A stretch of 8,335 bases of DNA from positions 1 through 8,335 of the forward strand of contig JBFLVQ010000430.1 in the NCBI GenBank assembly GCA_040758525.1, written 5' to 3'. Numbering within the stretch: the first letter of the stretch is position 1; every line of letters begins with the position of its first letter. The position numbers were made by a program, and so were the translations under genes. The notes under the pieces were generated by a model. That model had not been told where the DNA came from and ran no database searches. It saw nothing but the letters and a program-made list of their open reading frames with translations. Origin of the DNA: JBFLVQ01 sp040758525 (GTDB taxonomy: Bacteria > Acidobacteriota > Blastocatellia > Chloracidobacteriales > JADJPF01). This document shows, in pieces, positions 1-6,343 of this stretch.

Positions 1-59
1 AAGATAAAATCGACTGTAGAGGTGACGAAACCGCCGCTTTCGGCTACTTCTTGTGCCAT
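1..59 (-). CDS. nuoB: NADH-quinone oxidoreductase subunit B, N-terminal fragment (cut by window edge)
   Basis: Only the first 19 codons are in the window; the gene continues past the left edge. Reading leftward from the ATG at 59 gives MAQEVAESGGFVTSTVDFI. The stretch GGFVTSTVDFI resembles the start of NuoB proteins, where a short variable leader is followed by a 'VTTSVDxLINWAR'-like segment just before the cysteines that bind cluster N2. NuoB is a peripheral-arm subunit of respiratory complex I and carries the last iron-sulfur cluster before quinone. The position directly after nuoA, 34 bases downstream of its stop, matches the standard nuoA-nuoB order and supports the call more strongly than the short peptide does. 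A GGGG run about 6 bases before the ATG is a weak ribosome binding site. The out-of-frame ATG at 70 gives no NuoB-like peptide. The cysteine ligands lie outside the window and cannot be checked. Confidence 0.8.
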   Translation of the reverse strand, partial: MAQEVAESGGFVTSTVDFI

Positions 60-93
60 AAATACCCCATTCGTAAAAATCTCTTTGTGCGCA

Positions 94-501
94 TTAAACC
101 CATTCCAATGCGCCTTTCTTCCAGGCGTAATAGTAACCAACAACAAGAATGCCAATAAAGACTAGCATCTCAACAAGACCAAAGATTGCCAATTGATCGT
201 AGATAACTGCCCAAGGAAATAGGAAGATCGTCTCTACGTCGAAGATCAAAAAGAGCATGGCAATAATATAGTAGCGCACTGAATAACGATCACGTGCATC
301 CCCACTAGGATCAACACCACATTCGTAAGGCATCAGCTTTGTTTTCTCAAAGACGCTACGCCGTATAAACCCAGCTACACCTAATGCCACTACGGGAAAT
401 GCCGTTGCCACTAGTAACAACAACACAATTGGTACATAGTTCATTATCGTGCTGGTCGCGCCCTCTTCCTGGAAAAATAGCGCCAAGGCCGCAAATAACA
501 T
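94..501 (-). CDS. nuoA: NADH-quinone oxidoreductase subunit A
   Basis: This 135-residue protein is a small membrane subunit of respiratory complex I, sitting where the membrane arm meets the peripheral arm near the quinone site. Three hydrophobic segments are visible at about residues 22-46, 76-99 and 106-126. Between the first two is the conserved loop YECGVDP (59-65). The family hallmark SVRYYIIAMLFLIFDVETIF follows from residue 74, including the acidic pair D88 and E90 inside the second membrane segment. The C-terminus YAWKKGALEW (125-134) is also typical. The length fits the family (about 115-150). The start at 501 is preferred because AAGGAAGGG lies 7 bases upstream; a second methionine at residue 20 (codon 444-442) would give a shorter protein without that site. 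It is the first gene of a complex I operon, with nuoB following. A sigma70-like promoter lies 70-100 bases upstream. Confidence 0.97.
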   Translation of the reverse strand: MLFAALALFFQEEGATSTIMNYVPIVLLLLVATAFPVVALGVAGFIRRSVFEKTKLMPYECGVDPSGDARDRYSVRYYIIAMLFLIFDVETIFLFPWAVIYDQLAIFGLVEMLVFIGILVVGYYYAWKKGALEWV

Positions 502-508
502 TTCAAGT

Positions 509-517
509 CCCTTCCTT
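509..517 (-). promoter_or_regulatory. Ribosome binding site of nuoA
   Basis: On the minus strand the sequence AAGGAAGGG ends 7 bases before the ATG at 501. It decides for the longer NuoA start over the internal methionine at residue 20. Most of it also forms part of the left arm of the inverted repeat spanning 511-570. Confidence 0.75.
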
Positions 518-570
518 AAGAACCGTTTGAACGCGCTTGGAAATGATAGACAAACTTACATTTAAGGAAG
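511..570. repeat. 9-bp inverted repeat in the nuoA leader and promoter region
   Basis: CTTCCTTAA at 511-519 and TTAAGGAAG at 562-570 are perfect reverse complements separated by 42 bases. The arm at 511-519 overlaps the nuoA ribosome binding site; the arm at 562-570 lies immediately beside the predicted -10 box, at the expected transcription start. The arm centres are 51 bp apart, close to five helical turns. A transcript from the predicted promoter would carry only part of the upstream arm, so a DNA operator is as plausible as an RNA hairpin. A 9-bp match in a gap this size could also be chance. Confidence 0.45.
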
Positions 571-571
571 C

Positions 572-600
572 ATCTTATGATCTCAGAGGAGTACTGTCAA
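572..600 (-). promoter_or_regulatory. Predicted sigma70-type promoter for the nuo operon
   Basis: Read on the minus strand, a perfect -35 box TTGACA (600-595) is followed by a 17-base spacer and the -10 box TAAGAT (577-572), which matches four of six consensus bases including the key first T, second A and final T. The expected start of transcription is near 565, leaving a leader of about 64 bases before nuoA. It sits in the 161-base gap between herA and nuoA, where an independent promoter for complex I would be expected. The call rests on consensus match alone. Confidence 0.65.
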
Positions 601-662
601 GTCGATTTGGGGCGCTCATTTGGAGATTATCGAAAGCTCTCTTAAGGCTGAGATTAGCATTA

Positions 663-2336
663 TTAAATATCAATACCATCGATCTTTTCACGCTTCTTAC
701 TACCGATCTTGATGAGGCTGGCCTGCTCCTGTTCACGTAACTGTTGTTGAGTGGCGCTACCCCAACTAGCCCACTCGCGAGGTGCATCAAAGGTCTGGCC
801 ACCGTGTGTAGTTAGACGTGTACGCACTCGACACATCACTGGGGTGTTGACTGCCACACCAGCCACAATTACCTGCCCCTTAGTAAGCGCAGGCAGCTCA
901 TCTAACATCTTGCGTCCTACACTCTCAACACTTGAGGCAATCGTCTGCTGATCAATAGGATTGACAATTCTCATAATAAACTGTGTCTGGCACTGACTAA
1001 GCACGTCCTGATCGAGTTTGCCAGGCCGTTGTGTGATTAGCCCTATACCTACACCAAATTTCCGCCCTTCAGAAAGGATCTGTTTAAGCACATTGGTAGA
1101 GACAACCGTCGCCCCGGCTGGTGCGAAGCGATGCGCCTCTTCAAGTAGCACAAAGACGGGGAAGGATAGTTGATCCTCCTCATTAGGGCTAATGTTCTTT
1201 TGTGTCACCCAGGCTACTCGCGCATCATTAATACGTCGTAGTAGTGTGCCCACAATTACTTGCTGTTCCTGCTGATCTATCTCATTCAACTGTAGTACAG
1301 TACATTGACCAGGCTGAAACAGATCCGCCAATGTATTGTGCTCAACATCAGAAAATACCTGGCTCTGCCCAAAACGAAAATCTAGTTTCCAAAGAATTGC
1401 TTCGATTGTGCCAACATTTGAAGCGCCACTCTGGAACCGTCCACCGCCCTCTTCATCATCGCCAAACTTAAGGCGTAGGATCTCATCGTATAGGTCGCGG
1501 AAACCGTAGCGGCGTTGCTTGCCAGCACGACGTTCCATCTCAAAAAAACCTTTATTCAAATAGTAGTTCTGTTTGTCTGTGAGTTCTGGTAATAGATAAC
1601 GTATATCGCTGAGCTTGAGTGTATTGAAACGTACTCGTATACGATCTGGGAGAAGTATTTTTATATGTGGCTGGTAATTGCCTTGGCGGAATTCAGGCAA
1701 TGCTTCAATTTCACGTAGAGTATTGTATTCGCCATGTGGATCAACAATAAGCAGGGCAGCACGGTTGTTAGGACGTAGTAGTTCTTCCACCAATACGCTC
1801 GCCGTATAGCTTTTGCCCGCACCTGTACTAGCTAGAATAGCCAGATGTGTAGAGACTAGATCCTTGACTGAAAGTACTATAGGAACTTCATTAGCATTAC
1901 GTGTAAGTAGGCTACCCAAGTGTGCCGCACCACGCTCACCAGCGTGGCGCGGACTGAGCACGCGCGCGAGCGTGTGATTAGAAGCAAGATAGACTCTCTG
2001 TCCAGGTTTAGGAGGAATACGTGGGTTAATAAAGTCACCCATCGTTTCATCGTAATAGCCAACCGTTGCTACGGTCACTTGATAAAGCTCAGGAGCATTA
2101 TCCAGGCCGATCAATTCTGCTATCTGCTGTGGAGGTGTAGCCGGGTCGGCAAGGAAACTGTCGGGTAGGTTGCGTGCTAATCGACGCTCTGTGATATTAC
2201 CGATCAGGGCACGGCCATCGGCTTCGTAACAGACAAATTCACCTATACGAGTACGATCATTATCTGGGGTAATAAATAGATACTCATGTGGCCGCTCACC
2301 TGGTCCTTTCACTATGCCGATTAATATATCATCCAT
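663..2336 (-). CDS. herA: HerA-family hexameric ATPase / DNA translocase
   Basis: This 557-residue protein belongs to the HerA/DUF87 group of the FtsK-HerA ATPases, ring-shaped motors that move along double-stranded DNA. The first 130 or so residues fit the HAS-barrel domain found at the N-terminus of HerA. The Walker A motif is ASTGAGKS (169-176, K175), with alanine in place of the usual first glycine. IVDPHGEY follows at 197-204, a common HerA element. Walker B is VFVLLEEAHRF (394-404, acidic pair E399/E400), and the segment TQRPGKLDQDVLSQCQTQFI (435-454) is the characteristic late motif. No signal peptide or membrane segment is visible, so it is cytoplasmic. HerA often works with the nuclease NurA in DNA end resection, and other HerA proteins belong to defence modules, but no partner nuclease, Sir2 or other effector is present here. 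It starts 10 bases after the exporter permease stop with only a weak ribosome binding site, suggesting co-transcription. Family assignment is firm; the cellular role is open. Confidence 0.9.
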   Translation of the reverse strand: MDDILIGIVKGPGERPHEYLFITPDNDRTRIGEFVCYEADGRALIGNITERRLARNLPDSFLADPATPPQQIAELIGLDNAPELYQVTVATVGYYDETMGDFINPRIPPKPGQRVYLASNHTLARVLSPRHAGERGAAHLGSLLTRNANEVPIVLSVKDLVSTHLAILASTGAGKSYTASVLVEELLRPNNRAALLIVDPHGEYNTLREIEALPEFRQGNYQPHIKILLPDRIRVRFNTLKLSDIRYLLPELTDKQNYYLNKGFFEMERRAGKQRRYGFRDLYDEILRLKFGDDEEGGGRFQSGASNVGTIEAILWKLDFRFGQSQVFSDVEHNTLADLFQPGQCTVLQLNEIDQQEQQVIVGTLLRRINDARVAWVTQKNISPNEEDQLSFPVFVLLEEAHRFAPAGATVVSTNVLKQILSEGRKFGVGIGLITQRPGKLDQDVLSQCQTQFIMRIVNPIDQQTIASSVESVGRKMLDELPALTKGQVIVAGVAVNTPVMCRVRTRLTTHGGQTFDAPREWASWGSATQQQLREQEQASLIKIGSKKREKIDGIDI

Positions 2337-2346
2337 AGCCGTGCTT

Positions 2347-3615
2347 CTAAGTGTAACGCAACCACTTTACCAACTCAGGCAAGGTTGGCCGTTTACCGTA
2401 CATTAAAATGCCCACACGATAGATTTTGCCTGCCAGCCAAGAGCAGCCAAATGTTGTTAGTATCATTAGTGCAAGCGACAAAGCCACCTGCCAATTAGGC
2501 GGCGTCTGCATACTGATACGTAGAAACATGAGTACTGGTGAAAAGAATGGCACAAGTGAGAATATCACGGAAGCCGTACCATTTGGATCTCTTATCACCA
2601 TTGAAGAGACTATCACAGGAATCACTAGCAGCATGGTAACAGGTAATTGTACTTGTTGTGCATCTTGTTCATTGGAAACAATCGAGCCAGCCATGGCAAA
2701 AAGGGTAGAATAGAGAAAATAACCGAGCACAAAATAGGCAACAAAGTAGATGATCACGGTGATAGGTAGATCAGGAATCGATGCTCCGGCAGACACTGCC
2801 ATTGCTCCTAATACAGTTGGTAAAACCGCAGCACTAATACCCCAAATGATAAATTGGGTGAGACCTACTAAACCGATTCCAACAACTTTACCGATCATCA
2901 AATCGCTTGGCGAAATAGAAGAGATGATCACTTCGACGATACGGGACTGCTTCTCCTCAATCACACCACGTAAGACGGCTGCACCATAGAAAAGCAGTGT
3001 CATATAAAGGATCATCATTAACGTAAAAGAGAGAATAAAACTCTGACCTTTCTCTTCCTGACTGCCATCGCCCACTAACTTATTTACCTTGAGATCGACC
3101 CGCTTGCTTAACTGCGCTACTTTTGCTGCATCCATTCCTGCCTGACTCAATCGGCGCGCCACAATTGCATTATTGGCAGCATCTTCGAGTTGACGAGCGA
3201 GCCCTATATCAGCAGCATTCTTAGTGAAATAGTCTATCTTGCCCTCACTCACTGATTGTGGCCCAACAACCAGATATCCATTCAGCTTTCCTGACTCAAT
3301 ATCATTGGCGAGCTGTTTCTGCAAAGTAGTAAAAGCCGCTTTATCAGCAGCCGATTGTCGCTCGACCTTAAATGTGCCTCTATCACTACTCTCTTTTAGT
3401 TCTTTTTCAATAGCCGCTGCCAATGGGCTATCGTTAATGGTATCGACAATTGCCACTGTGCGGTTAGGCGAGGTCATACGTGCAATCATAATCGGTACGA
3501 CAATAAGCGCACTCATCATCAATGGGCCAATTAGTGTACCGATGAGGAACCATCTAGAGCGCACTCGCTCTACATACTCACGCTTGATCACTAAGAGGAT
3601 TTTGTTAATGTTCAT
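2347..3615 (-). CDS. ABC-2 type exporter permease (NatB-like)
   Basis: This 422-residue protein is the membrane half of an ABC exporter whose ATPase is encoded just upstream. The N-terminus, NINKILLVIKREYVERVRSR followed by a hydrophobic segment (about 23-45), is the usual opening of NatB-like ABC-2 permeases. A hydrophilic, probably extracytoplasmic domain runs from about 46 to 190. At least five further hydrophobic segments follow, at about 192-212, 243-270, 284-310, 323-366 (possibly two) and 376-398. The motif EEKQSRIVEVIISSISPSDL (220-239), ahead of the third segment, is diagnostic of the family and lies in the cytoplasmic coupling region. NatAB of Bacillus exports sodium, but relatives carry other substrates, so the cargo is unknown. 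The ATG at 3615 lies inside the end of the ATPase gene (11-base overlap), consistent with translational coupling. No truncation or frameshift is seen. Confidence 0.92.
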   Translation of the reverse strand: MNINKILLVIKREYVERVRSRWFLIGTLIGPLMMSALIVVPIMIARMTSPNRTVAIVDTINDSPLAAAIEKELKESSDRGTFKVERQSAADKAAFTTLQKQLANDIESGKLNGYLVVGPQSVSEGKIDYFTKNAADIGLARQLEDAANNAIVARRLSQAGMDAAKVAQLSKRVDLKVNKLVGDGSQEEKGQSFILSFTLMMILYMTLLFYGAAVLRGVIEEKQSRIVEVIISSISPSDLMIGKVVGIGLVGLTQFIIWGISAAVLPTVLGAMAVSAGASIPDLPITVIIYFVAYFVLGYFLYSTLFAMAGSIVSNEQDAQQVQLPVTMLLVIPVIVSSMVIRDPNGTASVIFSLVPFFSPVLMFLRISMQTPPNWQVALSLALMILTTFGCSWLAGKIYRVGILMYGKRPTLPELVKWLRYT

Positions 3616-4522
3616 CGGCTTTGCCTACTTTCGCAATGAAAATCTCATTAAGAGAGGGTTCAATTAACTCAAAGCGACTGATACGTGCCCCGCTTTCGAT
3701 AGCACGTCGTAGTAGTTCTTGGGGATCGGCGCCATCGGCGAGTGCTAATTCAATATGATTGGCAAAACGGTCTACTTGTTTAACGAGGCCGTTTTGGTGT
3801 AGGAAATCACCTCCGCCATCGTAACAGAGTGCTACTTTATTGAGGGCAAATTCCCGCTTGACGGTGCGTAGATTACCACCAAGTACCTTCTGTGACTTGT
3901 TAATCAGGCAGATATCATCACATAGCCGCTCTACCTGCTCCATCATATGTGTAGAGAAGATAATTGTGCGGCCTGCCTGTTTTAACTCTTGGATCACTTC
4001 AATAAGTAGATTGGTGTTGACAGGATCAAGACCTGAGAAGGGTTCATCAAGAATAAGCAATTCTGGCTCATGCAGTATCGTAGCAATAAATTGAATCTTC
4101 TGCTGCATACCTTTGGAAAGTTCTTCGGCCTTCTTATCTAGCCATTCGGCAATCTGTAGACGCTGCCCCCAACGCTGTATACGGGATGCTGCATCTACCC
4201 CCGAGACCCCTTTGAGACCAGCAAAAAAGAGCAGTTGATCCCGCACTTTCATCTTCTTATAGAGTCCCCGCTCTTCTGGTAGATAGCCTATACGTGTTTG
4301 CAATTGAGGAGACGGCCGCGCTCCTAAGATCTCTATCTCGCCTTCATCTGGCACAGTAATATTAACGATCATTCGAATGGTGGTAGTCTTGCCGGCGCCA
4401 TTTGGCCCCAGAAAACCGAAGGTTGAGCCGCGCATTACCGTAAAGGAGAGATTACGCACGGCAGCAAATTCACCATAGCTTTTGCTAATACCTCGTAATT
4501 CAATAGCTGTTGTTGCTGACAA
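3605..4522 (-). CDS. ABC-2 type exporter ATP-binding protein (NatA-like)
   Basis: This 305-residue cytoplasmic ATPase powers the exporter formed with the overlapping permease. Visible motifs are Walker A GPNGAGKT (39-46), the signature LSKGMQQK (135-142, a variant of LSGGQ), Walker B LLILDEP (155-161, catalytic E160), the D-loop GLD (164-166) and the switch histidine H192 in FSTHMME. The Q-loop position reads YLPEERGLY (80-88), with glutamate where glutamine is classical; this variant is common in the NatA-like branch. Residues from about 220 to the end, finishing in PSLNEIFI, fit the DUF4162 tail of such ATPases. The start is a TTG at 4522: an in-frame stop lies 18 bases upstream, no ATG occurs before residue 30, and AAAGGAG stands 7 bases before the TTG. 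The ribosome binding site may be masked by local pairing (see 4524-4545). Substrate cannot be read from the sequence. Confidence 0.93.
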   Translation of the reverse strand: MSATTAIELRGISKSYGEFAAVRNLSFTVMRGSTFGFLGPNGAGKTTTIRMIVNITVPDEGEIEILGARPSPQLQTRIGYLPEERGLYKKMKVRDQLLFFAGLKGVSGVDAASRIQRWGQRLQIAEWLDKKAEELSKGMQQKIQFIATILHEPELLILDEPFSGLDPVNTNLLIEVIQELKQAGRTIIFSTHMMEQVERLCDDICLINKSQKVLGGNLRTVKREFALNKVALCYDGGGDFLHQNGLVKQVDRFANHIELALADGADPQELLRRAIESGARISRFELIEPSLNEIFIAKVGKADEH

Positions 4523-4523
4523 T

Positions 4524-4545
4524 GGAGTACTCCTTTGCTAAGGAG
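4524..4545 (-). promoter_or_regulatory. Shine-Dalgarno of the ABC ATPase inside two mutually exclusive pairings
   Basis: On the minus strand, CTCCTT-AGCA-AAGGAG (4545-4530) is a perfect 6-bp hairpin whose 3' arm is the Shine-Dalgarno of the TTG-started ABC ATPase. The same GGAG can instead pair with the CTCC just after it, since GGAGTACTCC (4533-4524) is a perfect palindrome. The 2-base loop of the second pairing is too tight for a stable intramolecular hairpin, so the first is the credible RNA structure. Together with the TTG start this points to low or controlled translation. No experiment or conservation supports it yet. Confidence 0.45.
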
Positions 4546-4586
4546 ATAAAAGGACTATTTCTCGGGGATTAAATACGAAAGTAAAT

Positions 4587-4613
4587 ATCTGCCGGTTCAC
4601 GTCGCGCGCAGAT
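4587..4613. repeat. Small inverted repeat in the hspR-ABC intergenic gap
   Basis: ATCTGC (4587-4592) and GCAGAT (4608-4613) are perfect reverse complements around a 15-base GC-rich spacer, in the 124-base gap between hspR and the ABC ATPase. It might be an operator, part of a terminator (the minus strand continues ATTTACTTT), or chance. I find no convincing -35/-10 pair for the exporter operon in this gap: the AT-rich TATTTAAT stretch near 4568-4575 could serve as a -10 region but lacks a good -35 box. Confidence 0.25.
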
Positions 4614-4614
4614 G

Positions 4615-4636
4615 AAAACATTAGCCATTTGGCTAA
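4615..4636 (-). terminator. Weak intrinsic terminator-like hairpin after hspR
   Basis: Ten bases after the hspR stop the minus strand reads TTAGCC-AAAT-GGCTAA (4636-4621), a perfect 6-bp stem with a 4-base loop, followed by TGTTTTC. The stem is half GC and the T tract is short and interrupted, so termination may be partial and some readthrough into the exporter genes is possible. Its position at the end of the heat-shock cluster supports the call. Confidence 0.5.
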
Positions 4637-4646
4637 GAGGAGAATG

Positions 4647-5111
4647 CTATTCTTCGCCGGCCGCCTTTGAAACCTTCTCTTCTGCTCCGCTCTCTCCTGC
4701 TAATACTCGCCGACGTGGTCGGCTTACGACTATCGGTACAAATGGCCGCACACGTACTAATGCATTATGTATGTTCTCGTCGTGTTGCAAAATATCTTGG
4801 GAGACATGTTGGCGTAGCAGTTCAATAAAATGATTGAACTCTCGCTGCATCTCATCCATCTTCTCGCGCATATTGAGGATGATCTCAACACCAGCGAGGT
4901 TAACGCCTAGATCGCGCGTAAGACTCAAGATCAGCTCTAGCCGTTCTAGATCACTATCAGTATAGAATCGTGTATTCCCCTCAGAACGCGATGGTGTAAG
5001 CAGACCTTCGCGCTCGTATAGGCGTAGTGTCTGTGGATGTATGTTATAGGTGTCAGCAACAACGCTGATAGTGTAGCCTTTAGTCTTAGTCTTCTTGCGT
5101 ATCGTAACCAT
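4647..5111 (-). CDS. hspR: MerR-family heat-shock regulator HspR
   Basis: This 154-residue protein is a DNA-binding repressor of chaperone genes. The N-terminal winged helix-turn-helix (about 13-80) starts YTISVVADTYNIHPQTLRLY and continues EREGLLTPSRSEGNTRFYTD, then LGVNLAGVEIIL (68-79); the HPQTLRLYEREGL and GVNLAGV segments are closely HspR-like rather than general MerR. A helical, coiled-coil-like stretch follows (about 82-105), then a basic and polar tail. The start is placed at the ATG at 5111, because the longer frame up to 5201 only adds residues translated from dnaJ in another frame. It begins 10 bases after the dnaJ stop, with GGAG at the dnaJ terminus as possible ribosome binding site, so translation may be coupled. 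In Streptomyces, HspR represses the dnaK operon with DnaK as co-repressor; the same feedback is inferred here from the gene order. No metal-binding or redox cysteines are present. Confidence 0.93.
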   Translation of the reverse strand: MVTIRKKTKTKGYTISVVADTYNIHPQTLRLYEREGLLTPSRSEGNTRFYTDSDLERLELILSLTRDLGVNLAGVEIILNMREKMDEMQREFNHFIELLRQHVSQDILQHDENIHNALVRVRPFVPIVVSRPRRRVLAGESGAEEKVSKAAGEE

Positions 5112-5121
5112 ATGGCTAACT

Positions 5122-6243
5122 CTACTCCAGTCCCATTTCGGTACGTGGATTCTCAGGATTAAGCCGTATAAACTCGCGCAAGATCGCCTTAGTATCCTCA
5201 CTAATCACCTTAGGCAAGACAATACGTACCTCGACATACTGATCACCACGTAACTGACTACGTAGCGCTGGCACGCCCTTCTCACGCAGACGAAACTTCT
5301 GCCCCGACTGTGTACCAGGTGGAATACGCAACACTGCCTTGCCAGCAACAGTTGGCACTTCGATCTTGGCGCCCAATGCCGCTTCTGGCACTGTAATTGG
5401 GATTGTGCAATAGATATTGTCGCCCTTGCGAGTAAAGTAAGGGTGCTCGCCAACTTTGGTAATAATGTAAAGATCGCCTGTTGCTCCCCCCAAGATACCA
5501 GCATGGCCTTTGTTGGGCACGCGCACTCTTGAACCGGTGTCAACTCCAGCGGGGATACGCACTTTAACCATCTCTGTTTTAGGCACCGTGCCCTTGCCAT
5601 TACATACTCCACAAGGAGTACGACGCCGACCTGTACCTTGACAGTCTGGACAACTACCGCGGAACTGTAATCGCCCACCCTGATTAGTTACACGTCCTGT
5701 GCCTTGACAGCGCGCACAGGTCTGTATTGGCCCACCTTGATCGCCACTACCTTGGCAGCGCGTACAAGTTTCGTTACGACTCAAATTGATTGAAGCAGTA
5801 ACGCCTTGTACCGCTTCTTCGAAGGAGATCGAGAGCGGATATTCAATATCAGCGCCGCGCTGTGCCTGCTGTGGCGGTGATGACGGCGGAGTAGCATTTG
5901 TACTACCACGTCGCGAGCCAAAGAGTTCAGAAAAGATATCACTAAATGAGCTTGAACCAAAATTGGTAAAGTCAAAGCCGCCAAACCCGAAACCACCTGC
6001 CTGTGCGGCTCCGCTCATATTGTCAGAATATGTGCCATAGCGATCATAGATCTCTCGCTTCTTCGGATCACTCAATACTTCGAAGGCTTCTGAGATCTTC
6101 TTAAACTTCTCTTCCGCCGATTTGTCCCCTGGATTGACATCAGGATGGTGCTTACGTGCCAATCGTCGGTAAGCTTTCTTGATCTCATCAGCACTGGCAT
6201 CACGCGCAACACCAAGTAATTTGTAGTAGTCTTCTTGGGCCAT
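5122..6243 (-). CDS. dnaJ: Chaperone protein DnaJ (type I Hsp40)
   Basis: This 373-residue co-chaperone stimulates the ATPase of DnaK and delivers unfolded proteins to it. The J domain (about 4-70) contains HPD at 33-35, the essential tripeptide. A Gly/Phe-rich linker follows (about 83-100), then a proline/serine/glutamine-rich stretch (about 114-129). The zinc region holds all four CxxCxGxG repeats, at cysteines 160/163, 176/179, 198/201 and 211/214, so it is a complete type I protein; two C-terminal beta domains follow. The start is set at the ATG at 6243 (MAQEDYYKLLGV) by comparison with the family. The frame is open farther up, with an ATG at 6273 and a TTG at 6291, but those lie in or next to a strong hairpin without a ribosome binding site; the 6243 start itself has only a weak one. 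It follows dnaK and precedes hspR, and probably shares their transcript. Confidence 0.97.
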   Translation of the reverse strand: MAQEDYYKLLGVARDASADEIKKAYRRLARKHHPDVNPGDKSAEEKFKKISEAFEVLSDPKKREIYDRYGTYSDNMSGAAQAGGFGFGGFDFTNFGSSSFSDIFSELFGSRRGSTNATPPSSPPQQAQRGADIEYPLSISFEEAVQGVTASINLSRNETCTRCQGSGDQGGPIQTCARCQGTGRVTNQGGRLQFRGSCPDCQGTGRRRTPCGVCNGKGTVPKTEMVKVRIPAGVDTGSRVRVPNKGHAGILGGATGDLYIITKVGEHPYFTRKGDNIYCTIPITVPEAALGAKIEVPTVAGKAVLRIPPGTQSGQKFRLREKGVPALRSQLRGDQYVEVRIVLPKVISEDTKAILREFIRLNPENPRTEMGLE

Positions 6244-6273
6244 AACTAAACTCAGTCCCGTAGGCTCAGTCAT

Positions 6274-6331
6274 AAGTGACCGGCACTGCAAAAGCAGCTA
6301 TTATTAACTTATCATTCCTTGCCGGTCACTT
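6274..6331. repeat. Perfect 12-bp inverted repeat with nested hairpin between dnaK and dnaJ
   Basis: AAGTGACCGGCA (6274-6285) and TGCCGGTCACTT (6320-6331) are exact reverse complements separated by 34 bases. Directly abutting the first arm, CTGC-AAAA-GCAG (6286-6297) forms a second small hairpin. The rest of the loop is AT-rich. The element starts 12 bases after the dnaK stop and ends 30 bases before the dnaJ start. In the minus-strand transcript the 3' arm is followed by AUGACUGAG rather than a U tract, so it does not look like a classical intrinsic terminator. A role in mRNA stability or processing, giving more DnaK than DnaJ, is the simplest inference. A DNA-level operator or a dispersed repeat element are alternatives. 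Confidence 0.75.
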
Positions 6332-6343
6332 TCTACTATGATT

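Noticed and set aside
588..595. 8-mer GGAGTACT shared between the nuo promoter spacer and the leader of the ABC ATPase (4524-4531)
   Set aside because: The match is too short for a shared operator; only the second copy belongs to a full palindrome, so coincidence is likely.
537..740. 67-residue plus-strand open frame across the herA-nuoA gap
   Set aside because: It overlaps the end of herA antisense and the predicted nuo promoter, with no ribosome binding site or recognisable domain.
3239..3667. 142-residue plus-strand open frame opposite the exporter genes
   Set aside because: It lies antisense to two well-supported overlapping genes and shows no domain-like pattern.
4923..4929. ACTCAAG inside hspR, resembling one half of the HspR operator
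   Set aside because: The partner half-site at the correct spacing is absent and the site is within coding sequence.
4647..5201. Longer 184-residue version of the HspR reading frame starting at 5201
   Set aside because: The extra 30 residues are read from the end of dnaJ in another frame and have no similarity to HspR leaders; the ATG at 5111 with GGAG upstream gives the normal family length.
5205..5678. 157-residue minus-strand open frame inside dnaJ
   Set aside because: It is a frame-shifted reading of dnaJ; the genuine frame has all DnaJ domains and zinc motifs.
5581..5775. Repeated short DNA segments (CCTTGACAG-like) in dnaJ
   Set aside because: They encode the four CxxCxGxG zinc-binding repeats and need no separate explanation such as a CRISPR or tandem repeat.
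6244..6291. N-terminal extension of DnaJ from TTG 6291 or ATG 6273
   Set aside because: DnaJ proteins start a few residues before the DYYKLLGV motif; the upstream starts have no ribosome binding site and fall in or beside the intergenic hairpin.
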